DNA of 64,000 bases. Origin: an uncultured Marinobacter sp. (GTDB lineage Bacteria > Pseudomonadota > Gammaproteobacteria > Pseudomonadales > Oleiphilaceae). Position numbers and translations under genes: made by a program. The notes under the pieces were generated by a model, which worked only from the letters and a program-made list of their open reading frames with translations, made no database searches and was not told the origin of the DNA. This document shows positions 1 to 6,630 of the stretch, piece after piece. The DNA lies in contig NZ_CANLBK010000004.1 in NCBI RefSeq assembly GCF_947488835.1, positions 248,001 to 312,000 on the forward strand. The letters are read 5' to 3'. The first letter of the stretch is position 1. Each line of letters starts with the position of its first letter.

Positions 1-1169
1 GTTCCGCCGGTGTCTTTGTGTCGGCTGGGGTCTGCACGATAAAAGCGTTCCGTGAGCCGGGGAATGTGAACCTCATCAATACCGGAGCCTGTGTCTTTAA
101 CTGAAAGATGCCCCCCTTCATTGTCTGTGAACCAGAGCACCTTGATTTGGCCCCGAGCAGGCGTGTATTTAACCGCATTGAAGATAAGGTTAGAGAAAGC
201 GCTACGCAGTTGGTTTTCGTTGCCGCTTATCAGTTGCTCGCTGGCCGCTTCAAAGTGGATGTCATGCTGGCTTTCACCGCTGAGAGTTCTTGCATCCTGG
301 CAGATTTGCCGCACTAAACGGTCAACGTTGGTTGGTGCATCGTGCTCGGATTGCTTACCGGTTTCGATTCGGGATAAAAGAATAAGATCGGCAATCAGTG
401 TCTCCATTCGGAACGACTGAGTAGCCATTGTGTTGACCGCTCTCCGCCACTTGGCGGGCAGATCATCCGCGTTGTCCACAAGGGTTTCCAGATAGCCGCT
501 GATTACCGTTAGTGGTGTGCGCATTTCATGGGAAACATTGCTTACGAAATCCTGGCGCATCTGCTCTAACTGATGCAGGCGCGAGACATCCTTGGCCACA
601 ATTAGGCGGTCGTCTTCTCCAAACAGGCTGATCTGGATTTGCAGATGAATATGAGGTTTCGCGGGCGAGCTCAGCTCCAGGGGTTCTCGGTAGTTTTTTG
701 CGTCAAAGTAGGCTTTGAAAGCCGGCGTGCGGATGAGATTGTAAATATACTGCCCTTGATCCGTAGAGCGTTGAAATCCCAATAGGTGCTCTGCAGAACC
801 GTTCCACCATTCCATGGCGCCAAGAGCGTCGGTCATGATGACGCCGTCCCGCATGGCGTTTGTGGATTCCTGTATGCGATCTATGCGCGATCGCAGACTG
901 TTCTGGGCTTGCAGAGAACTCTGGGTGAGCTTGTGCAGTTTTTCAAAAAAGCTGCCCCAGATGCCTACGCTTTGAGGCGCTTCACTGGCGCTATTCGGGT
1001 CTGACAGCCAATGCGCCAAGCTCCGGGTTTGGTAGAGCGTCCACAACAGATAGAGCCCAAGGCCGGCGGTCAAACCGTAAACCGGGTAACCCAAATACAG
1101 GCCAGCAAGCGTGCCGCCTGCAAGCCCGGCAAATGTGAGACGCAGATGTCGCGACCAGATTTTCTGCAT
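1..1169 (-). CDS. phoR: Phosphate regulon sensor histidine kinase PhoR (3' end outside window)
   Basis: Membrane histidine kinase that senses phosphate status with the Pst/PhoU system and phosphorylates PhoB. The first 389 codons are present. Visible in order: a hydrophobic N-terminal segment (about residues 10-45), a linker and PAS-like region, the HisKA box with the phospho-accepting His in VSHEMRTPLT, then the N box (SNLIFNAVKYTP) and the start of the G1 box (VKDTGSGI) of the ATPase domain. The rest lies past base 1. The ATG at 1169 is fixed by an in-frame TAA directly before it, with an AAGG about 12 bases upstream. It follows phoB after 44 bases and probably shares its transcript and Pho box. 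Confidence 0.93.
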   Translation of the reverse strand, partial: MQKIWSRHLRLTFAGLAGGTLAGLYLGYPVYGLTAGLGLYLLWTLYQTRSLAHWLSDPNSASEAPQSVGIWGSFFEKLHKLTQSSLQAQNSLRSRIDRIQESTNAMRDGVIMTDALGAMEWWNGSAEHLLGFQRSTDQGQYIYNLIRTPAFKAYFDAKNYREPLELSSPAKPHIHLQIQISLFGEDDRLIVAKDVSRLHQLEQMRQDFVSNVSHEMRTPLTVISGYLETLVDNADDLPAKWRRAVNTMATQSFRMETLIADLILLSRIETGKQSEHDAPTNVDRLVRQICQDARTLSGESQHDIHFEAASEQLISGNENQLRSAFSNLIFNAVKYTPARGQIKVLWFTDNEGGHLSVKDTGSGIDEVHIPRLTERFYRADPSRHKDTGG

Positions 1170-1213
1170 TTAAAGGCAGCCTTGTGGTGCTTTTGGTGAG
1201 CGGCAAGCGTAGA

Positions 1214-1906
1214 TCAAGCAGGCTGGGTAGAGAACCGGTAGCCTGCGCCTCTCACAGTTTGAATCAGATAGTCGTGATGCTCTCCCAACGCTTTGCGTAG
1301 CCGCCGAATGTGCACATCAACCGTTCGCTCTTCAACGTATACATTGCCGCCCCATACCTGGTCCAGAAGCTGAGAGCGTGTGTAAACCCGCTCCTGGTGA
1401 GTCATGAAGAACTGCAGCAGGCGGTACTCCGTGGGCCCGATATTCAGGGGGCGCTCGTTTGAAGTGACGCGGTGGCTGGCTGGGTCCAGTGCCAGGCCGT
1501 CTACCTCAATGGGGTCGTCGATGCCAGGAGGCGTTGCCCGGCGCAGCACGGCTTTCAGGCGGGCGACCAGTTCCCTTGGGCTGAAGGGTTTGGTGATGTA
1601 GTCATCAGCCCCGATTTCCAGGCCGCGGATCTTATTGTCTTCCTCAACCTTGGCGGTGAGCATGATGATGGGTATATCTGAGGTGGTTTCTTCTTTTTTC
1701 AGCCGTCTTGCCAGTTCTATGCCGCTGGTGCCGGGCAGCATCCAGTCCAGCAATATAATGTCGGGTTGCCTGTCGACGATCAGGGCGTGGGCCTCGGGGG
1801 CATCGCTGGCCTCGAGGCATTCGTAATCAGCCATCTCCAGCGCCACAACGATCATTTCGCGGATAGCGGGTTCGTCATCGACAATCAGGACGGTTTTTCC
1901 AGACAT
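1214..1906 (-). CDS. phoB: Phosphate regulon response regulator PhoB
   Basis: OmpR-family response regulator, 230 residues, the usual length. The receiver domain (about 1-120) has the acidic pair near the N-terminus (VDDEP), the phospho-acceptor Asp54 in ILLDWMLPG and the Lys of [10 protein letters not shown]. The C-terminal winged helix (about 130-228) contains [10 protein letters not shown] and [11 protein letters not shown]. When phosphorylated by PhoR it activates genes that carry Pho boxes. A Pho box with a well-placed -10 lies upstream of this gene at 1963-1980, so the operon should activate itself. Confidence 0.96.
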   Translation of the reverse strand: MSGKTVLIVDDEPAIREMIVVALEMADYECLEASDAPEAHALIVDRQPDIILLDWMLPGTSGIELARRLKKEETTSDIPIIMLTAKVEEDNKIRGLEIGADDYITKPFSPRELVARLKAVLRRATPPGIDDPIEVDGLALDPASHRVTSNERPLNIGPTEYRLLQFFMTHQERVYTRSQLLDQVWGGNVYVEERTVDVHIRRLRKALGEHHDYLIQTVRGAGYRFSTQPA

Positions 1907-1946
1907 ATTCTCTAACCTGTTTCAGACCATGATGTGTTGCTGAACC

Positions 1947-1980
1947 ATTACAACGCTAGAGTGTTACAGCTGTGTGACAG
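1947..1980 (-). promoter_or_regulatory. Pho box and -10 of the phoBR promoter
   Basis: On the minus strand 1980-1963 reads CTGTCAC, ACAG, CTGTAAC: two seven-base Pho repeats separated by four bases, which is the canonical box geometry. Ten bases further is TGTAAT (1952-1947), a good -10, so the box takes the place of the -35 as in known PhoB-activated promoters. Repeats and spacing are seen directly; PhoB binding is inferred. Confidence 0.82.
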
Positions 1981-2024
1981 CCCGGCCCATTCCGCCGTTA
2001 CCAGATTTCTGCGGTGATTCTTTT

Positions 2025-2933
2025 CTACGACACGATCAGATCGATAACCAACCCGGTAAATACCGCGAACCCCGCCCAATTGTTGTTCAGGAAGGCTTTG
2101 AAGCAGCCGTTGCGCTCACGATCTTTGGCCAGATACTGCTGGTAGATAAACAGACAGGCCATGGCAACCAATCCAAGATAATAGATGCTTCCCAGCTCAC
2201 AGCGGTTGCCGACAATTATCAGGATGAGCACCACCATGGCCTGAAGTGCGCCGATGATTGCACGGTCGCCATCGCCGAACAGGATGGCTGTGGATTTAAT
2301 GCCGACTTTCAGATCGTCGTCGCGATCCACCATGGCATAGAAGGTGTCGTAAGCTACTGTCCAGAGTACGTTGGCCGTGAACAGCAACCAGGTAACCTGG
2401 CTGAGCTCGCCAGCTTCTGCCGCCCATGCCATGGGGATGGCCCAGGAAAATGCAGCACCGAGGAACAGCTGGGGTAAATGGGTGAAGCGCTTGGAGAAAG
2501 GGTAAATAAACGCCAGCAGGGCGCCGCCAAAGGAAAGGTAGAGCGTGAAGGTGTTGGTAAAAAACACCACCATCAGGAAAGAGATAATACAGAGGCCGCC
2601 AAACAGGGCGACTGCTTCCCAGGCCTTTACCCGGCCGGTGGTCAGCGGGCGGTCTTTGGTGCGCTCTACGTGTTTGTCCCAGTCCCGGTCGGCAAAATCA
2701 TTAATGGCACAGCCGGCGGCACGCATAAAGAAAACGCCCAGTGTGAACACGATGATATTGCCTATGCCGGGGTTGCCCTCACCGGCAAGCCAGAGTGCCC
2801 AGTATGTGGGCCACAGCAGGAGGAGGGTGCCAATTGGGCGGTCGATGCGCAGCAGTTTTGCGTAATCGGTCAGTCGGCTCCGTATGTGGTCTGGCACGGC
2901 GTCTGGCAGCATGGGTCTATCCGTTTGGGGCAT
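2025..2933 (-). CDS. ubiA: 4-hydroxybenzoate octaprenyltransferase UbiA
   Basis: Integral membrane prenyltransferase that attaches the polyprenyl tail to 4-hydroxybenzoate, the product of UbiC, in ubiquinone synthesis. The 302-residue call has the family's two Asp-rich motifs, NDFADRDWDKH and DRDDDLKVG, and the hydrophobic helices expected of the family (for example IGTLLLLWPTYWALWLAG). The reading frame extends upstream but only the part from MPQTDRP resembles UbiA. The ATG at 2933 has a poor ribosome site; the next ATG, eight residues later, has GGATAG upstream and is a possible alternative. It lies 86 bases after ubiC on the same strand. Confidence 0.93.
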   Translation of the reverse strand: MPQTDRPMLPDAVPDHIRSRLTDYAKLLRIDRPIGTLLLLWPTYWALWLAGEGNPGIGNIIVFTLGVFFMRAAGCAINDFADRDWDKHVERTKDRPLTTGRVKAWEAVALFGGLCIISFLMVVFFTNTFTLYLSFGGALLAFIYPFSKRFTHLPQLFLGAAFSWAIPMAWAAEAGELSQVTWLLFTANVLWTVAYDTFYAMVDRDDDLKVGIKSTAILFGDGDRAIIGALQAMVVLILIIVGNRCELGSIYYLGLVAMACLFIYQQYLAKDRERNGCFKAFLNNNWAGFAVFTGLVIDLIVS

Positions 2934-3019
2934 GGAACAGAATGTCTGGAACGTGAACGTGCAGGGATTATAGCCAGTGGGCGGGCGGGGGTGAAAGCCG
3001 GAGTTTTCTCCGCAGCCCA

Positions 3020-3607
3020 TCAGCGCCTGCGGTAAAGCACGGGAAGCAGATATTCGCCCACCAGCAATGCGTTCTCTTTGTTGCTGAATAGAGAGCGACG
3101 CGCAAGTGCAGGCCGTTCGGCTACTGAGGAACTGTGGTTTGATGGGGTGCACAGCCCGGTTTCAAGAGGCCCTCGCTGCCAGTCCCGGCTGCTGAAAAGG
3201 AAGGCGCCGAGAGGTTTACTGCCAAGATTAAGCAGTCGGCGACCTTCACCTTTGAGGCAGGCAAGAGGAATAACGGTACGAGCTAGAACCCAGGGCTTGC
3301 CGTCGCCGCACAGGCGTACTTCGCGAATCCAGGCGAGTTGGCGAAAAGGGATCCCCAGGCGTCGGGCTTCTTCTAGGGTGGGTGTGGCAAAGCCTTCGCG
3401 CTGCACTTCTACGTGAAACGAGCTCGCACATTGCTTTTGCAGCGCCCGAGTGAAGGAGCCTTCAACTTTTAGCCAGTAATTCGCCGGGCCATGCACCTCC
3501 GGGTTGCGCAACCCGGCAGCGGCAAAAGAGCTATACCAATTGGTTGGTGGTATAGCCGTGCCCGGCTTGTCTATAGGGGGCTCGATTTCAAAGGCCCTTA
3601 ACGGCAT
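3020..3607 (-). CDS. ubiC: Chorismate pyruvate-lyase UbiC
   Basis: Cytoplasmic enzyme that removes pyruvate from chorismate to give 4-hydroxybenzoate, the first committed step of ubiquinone synthesis. 195 residues. Family-like stretches include REVRLCGDGKPWVLARTVIP in the middle and the C-terminal LLVGEYLLPVL. The start chosen is the ATG at 3607 (MPLRAFEIEPP), preceded by CCGGAA; this makes it overlap the end of hpt by 20 bases and implies coupled translation. A longer frame begins at 3679 inside hpt and has no family support. Confidence 0.88.
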   Translation of the reverse strand: MPLRAFEIEPPIDKPGTAIPPTNWYSSFAAAGLRNPEVHGPANYWLKVEGSFTRALQKQCASSFHVEVQREGFATPTLEEARRLGIPFRQLAWIREVRLCGDGKPWVLARTVIPLACLKGEGRRLLNLGSKPLGAFLFSSRDWQRGPLETGLCTPSNHSSSVAERPALARRSLFSNKENALLVGEYLLPVLYRRR

Positions 3608-4145
3608 AGATTCCGGGAGCGTTGCGCCAGTACCCTTTGTAATCCATGCCGTAGCCAAACAGGAAGCGGTCTTCAACATACACGCCTGTGAAATCGGCCT
3701 TCAGATCCGGACGTGCTTTGCGGTCGTGCTGTTTGTCCACCAGAACGGCCGTCAGAACCTCTTTTGCCCCTTGGCTCAAACAATAGTCTGCTATCGCACT
3801 GAGGGTGGTGCCTTCGTCAAGGATGTCGTCAATAACCAGCACCGTGCGGCCTTTCATGTCGGCTTTGGGCTGAAGTGTCCACTCCAGAATGCCACCGGTT
3901 GTTTCCTGCCTGTAGCGTGTTGCATGCAGGTATTCCGCCTGCACCGGGAAGTTGAGGCGGGGCAACAGCTGACCGGTAAAGATCAGACCACCGTTCATCA
4001 CACAAAACAGCAAGGGATTGCTGTCTTTGAGGCGGCCGGTAATGTCGTCGGCCAGAGTACGAATGGCAGTCTGCACCTGCTGCTCATCAACCAGGCAATC
4101 CGCTTCGGCCATAACCTGATTCATTTCGGCGACGGTATCGCTCAT
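3588..4145 (-). CDS. hpt: Hypoxanthine phosphoribosyltransferase
   Basis: Purine salvage enzyme that joins hypoxanthine or guanine to PRPP to give IMP or GMP. The 185-residue protein has the PRPP-binding loop VLVIDDILDEGTTL, preceded by the FCVMNGGLIF stretch typical of this family, and the C-terminal region (DRFLFGYGMDYKGYWRN) that closes over the base. The start is the ATG at 4145 (MSDTVAEMNQV); the upstream part of the frame is low-complexity and unlike the family. It is the first gene of a minus-strand run with ubiC and ubiA, facing the rubredoxin genes. Confidence 0.93.
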   Translation of the reverse strand: MSDTVAEMNQVMAEADCLVDEQQVQTAIRTLADDITGRLKDSNPLLFCVMNGGLIFTGQLLPRLNFPVQAEYLHATRYRQETTGGILEWTLQPKADMKGRTVLVIDDILDEGTTLSAIADYCLSQGAKEVLTAVLVDKQHDRKARPDLKADFTGVYVEDRFLFGYGMDYKGYWRNAPGIYAVKGL

Positions 4146-4328
4146 AACGGTCGGTCCTGTCGTAAAACGGGCGATTATACCGGAGAGGGACGGCGGAAGG
4201 GAGGGGGTATAATACGGACAATTGGCAGAAAAACTCGGTGTGAGCGTCTTCGCTGGCATTGGTCAATCATTACGCGCCGCGTATCATTGCGTCGCATCCT
4301 GTAAAAATGTGTGGTGGAGATATCGTTT
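4146..4328. promoter_or_regulatory. Divergent promoter region between hpt and rubA
   Basis: The region holds a perfect TATAAT on the plus strand (4208-4213) and one on the minus strand (4174-4179), each pointing toward the gene on its side. Neither has a convincing -35 at 16-18 bases, because the DNA between them is a purine-rich run. They are candidate -10 elements only. The rubA ribosome site is GGAGA near 4315. Confidence 0.35.
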
Positions 4329-4496
4329 ATGAAGAAGTGGCAGTGCGTAGTGTGTGGCCTGGTTTACGATGAAGCAGAAGGTTGGCCGGAAGACGGTATT
4401 GAGCCTGGGACTGCCTGGGATGATGTGCCCGAAGATTGGGTTTGCCCCGATTGCGGTGTGGGCAAGGAAGATTTTGAAATGATCGAGATCGGTTGA
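4329..4496 (+). CDS. rubA: Rubredoxin
   Basis: 55-residue one-iron electron carrier. Both cysteine knuckles are intact ([13 protein letters not shown] and [13 protein letters not shown]), with the aromatic residues normally packed around the Fe(Cys)4 centre. Start ATG at 4329 (MKKWQCV), with GGAGA upstream; the earlier GTG adds six unlikely residues. The rubredoxin reductase gene begins 13 bases downstream, so the pair is one operon. Such pairs carry electrons from NADH to AlkB-type alkane hydroxylases or to oxygen-detoxifying enzymes; no alkB is visible in this window. Confidence 0.97.
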   Translation: MKKWQCVVCGLVYDEAEGWPEDGIEPGTAWDDVPEDWVCPDCGVGKEDFEMIEIG

Positions 4497-4509
4497 ACCC
4501 GAACGGAGC

Positions 4510-5670
4510 ATGGCTATGACAGAGCAGACACCCATCGTAATTGTCGGAACCGGTTTGGCAGGTTACTCCCTGGCCCGTGAAATCCGTAAGCAGGATAAAG
4601 ACGTGCGGATTGTGATGGTGACTGCCGATGATGGCGTCAGCTACTCCAAGCCCATGCTCTCTACCGGGTTTGCCAAAGGTAAGGATGCAGACGGTTTGGC
4701 TCAGGCAGCCACTGCGGCGATGGCAGAACAGTTGAACCTCGAACTGCGCACCTTCACCACTGTGACCGGCATAGACACCAACGGCCACCGATTATTGCTG
4801 GGTGATAGTAGCCTGACATACAGCAAGCTGGTGTTGGCCTGGGGCGCAGATGTGATTCGGCTGACGATACCCGGTGAGGGTCAGGAGCGAGTCTTCCCGA
4901 TCAACGATCTGGAAGATTACCGGGTGTTCCGCAAGGCACTGATGCCAGGTGGTCGAGTGGCCATTATGGGTGCCGGGTTAATTGGCTGCGAGTTTGCCAA
5001 CGACCTGCGTAATGGCGGCTACGAGGTGGATATCATTGCGCCTTCCGATGTTGTCATGCCGAGTTTGCTTCCTCCAGTTGCCGCGAACGCGGTGCAGCAG
5101 GAACTGGAAGCCTTGGGCGTGCAGTTTCATCTGGAAACCGTGGTGGAGCGTTTAGAGCCGGTTGGGACAGATGTAAAGCTGTTCCTCGCCAATGGTGAAA
5201 CACTGCCAGCGGATATTGTAATTTCTGCGGTAGGCTTGCGGCCCCGCACACAATTGGCAAGAGCAGCCGGGATCGACGTGGGCCGGGGGATTAAAGTAAA
5301 CAGACTGCTGGAAACCTCGGCCAAGGATGTTTATGCCTTGGGTGACTGTGCTGAAGTAGATGGCCATGTGCTGCTCTACGTTCTGCCGTTGATGGCATGT
5401 GCCCGTGCCCTGGCAAAGACCCTGACGGGAGCGCCGACAGAGGTAATCTACGGCACCATGCCTGTGATGATCAAAACCCCGTGTTGCCCGACAGCGGTGT
5501 GCCCGCCGCCATCAGATGCCGAAGGTAGCTGGGAAACCGAGCAGGATGGGACCCATGTAAAATCCCTGTTCAGAAGCAAAGAGGGAGAGGTTCTGGGCTT
5601 TGCGGTTACCGGCCGGTTTGCATTGGAAAAGCAGGCGCTCTCCAAAGTGGTACCACCCATTCATTCTTGA
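4510..5670 (+). CDS. rubB: Rubredoxin-NAD(+) reductase
   Basis: FAD-dependent NAD(P)H:rubredoxin oxidoreductase, 386 residues. The FAD Rossmann fold lies at the N-terminus (IVIVGTGLAGYSLAREI) and the NADH fold in the middle (VAIMGAGLIGCEFANDL). The second FAD-binding signature (DVYALGDCAEVDG) follows at about residue 275. It is cytoplasmic, with no signal or membrane segment. It reduces the rubredoxin encoded just upstream. The start ATG at 4510 is preceded by CGGAGC; a second ATG two codons later is possible. Confidence 0.94.
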   Translation: MAMTEQTPIVIVGTGLAGYSLAREIRKQDKDVRIVMVTADDGVSYSKPMLSTGFAKGKDADGLAQAATAAMAEQLNLELRTFTTVTGIDTNGHRLLLGDSSLTYSKLVLAWGADVIRLTIPGEGQERVFPINDLEDYRVFRKALMPGGRVAIMGAGLIGCEFANDLRNGGYEVDIIAPSDVVMPSLLPPVAANAVQQELEALGVQFHLETVVERLEPVGTDVKLFLANGETLPADIVISAVGLRPRTQLARAAGIDVGRGIKVNRLLETSAKDVYALGDCAEVDGHVLLYVLPLMACARALAKTLTGAPTEVIYGTMPVMIKTPCCPTAVCPPPSDAEGSWETEQDGTHVKSLFRSKEGEVLGFAVTGRFALEKQALSKVVPPIHS

Positions 5671-5762
5671 ATGCGCTGCCTCCTGTTGGCGCTTTTCGTT
5701 GCGAAAGTTCTCCGCTTGCGGTAGAAAACCCTTCGTGAGCTAACGAATCAACAGGAGCAGGC

Positions 5763-6617
5763 ATGCTTGACGTCACAAAAAAACTGGTGGAACTGCTGTA
5801 TCTCGCCCCCACTGGCGATGACCACTATCGGGGCGAGAGCCAGGACCTGGGGTTTCCCCACGTATTTGGAGGGCAGGTGCTCGGGCAGGCTCTGATGGCT
5901 GCCAGCCATACGGTTGAAGGTCGCCTCTGCCATTCCTTGCATGCCTATTTCCTGCGGCCCGGCAACAAGCAAATGCCGATAGAATACGAGGTTCAGCGGG
6001 TTCGGGATGGTGGCAGTTTTTCTGTTCGCCGAGTTATCGCACGCCAGGATGGCAAGGAAATCCTCACAGGTTCTATGTCGTTTCATGCCCCGGAGGAGGG
6101 GTTTGATCACCAGGTCGACATGCCCGAAGCGCCAGACCCTGAAACCCTGCGTTCGGAGCAGGATTGGGGCAAGATAATGGCGCCGCATGCACCGGAAGCC
6201 TTCCGGGAGATTATGACCCGCGACCGGCCCATAGAAATACGGCCAGTGAACCCTACGAATCCGTTCCAGCCTGATAAGCGCCCGCCCCACAAACAAAACT
6301 GGATCCGGGCATTGGGTACCTTACCGGATGATCCGGTTTTACATCGCTGCCTGCTCACCTACGCATCGGATTTTTCGTTTTTGGGAACATCTCTCAATCC
6401 CCATGGTGTATCGTTTATGAACAACGAGCTGCAGGCGGCAAGTCTTGATCATGCCATGTGGTTCCATCGCGACTTCCGTATGGAAGACTGGCTGCTTTAC
6501 GATAAGGACAGCCCGAGTGCGTCTTCCGGGCGAGGTTTTAATCGGGGTAACTTTTTTAATCAAGACGGTGTCCTGGTGGCATCGGCAACTCAGGAAGCGT
6601 TGATTCGCAAGCGTTAA
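5763..6617 (+). CDS. tesB: Acyl-CoA thioesterase II (TesB)
   Basis: Hydrolyses medium- and long-chain acyl-CoA to free acid and CoA. 284 residues, the standard TesB length, with two tandem hot-dog domains. The first contains the FGGQVLGQAL signature, and the second contains HRCLLTYASDFSFLGTSLNPHG, ending in the SLDHAMWFHRDFR segment typical of the family. It starts at ATG 5763 with AGGAGCAGGC just upstream. It is cytoplasmic and probably limits acyl-CoA build-up during lipid or alkane use. The convergent EAL-domain gene ends 13 bases away with no obvious terminator between them. Confidence 0.95.
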   Translation: MLDVTKKLVELLYLAPTGDDHYRGESQDLGFPHVFGGQVLGQALMAASHTVEGRLCHSLHAYFLRPGNKQMPIEYEVQRVRDGGSFSVRRVIARQDGKEILTGSMSFHAPEEGFDHQVDMPEAPDPETLRSEQDWGKIMAPHAPEAFREIMTRDRPIEIRPVNPTNPFQPDKRPPHKQNWIRALGTLPDDPVLHRCLLTYASDFSFLGTSLNPHGVSFMNNELQAASLDHAMWFHRDFRMEDWLLYDKDSPSASSGRGFNRGNFFNQDGVLVASATQEALIRKR

Positions 6618-6630
6618 CGTCGATTGAGTG

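Noticed and set aside
3504..4304. A 266-codon plus-strand frame over ubiC and hpt
   Set aside because: Both minus-strand genes carry clear family motifs; the plus frame shows none and has no ribosome site.
5671..5762. Terminator after the rubredoxin reductase gene
   Set aside because: Only a three-base stem (CGC with GCG) precedes the short T-run near 5695; it is too weak to call.
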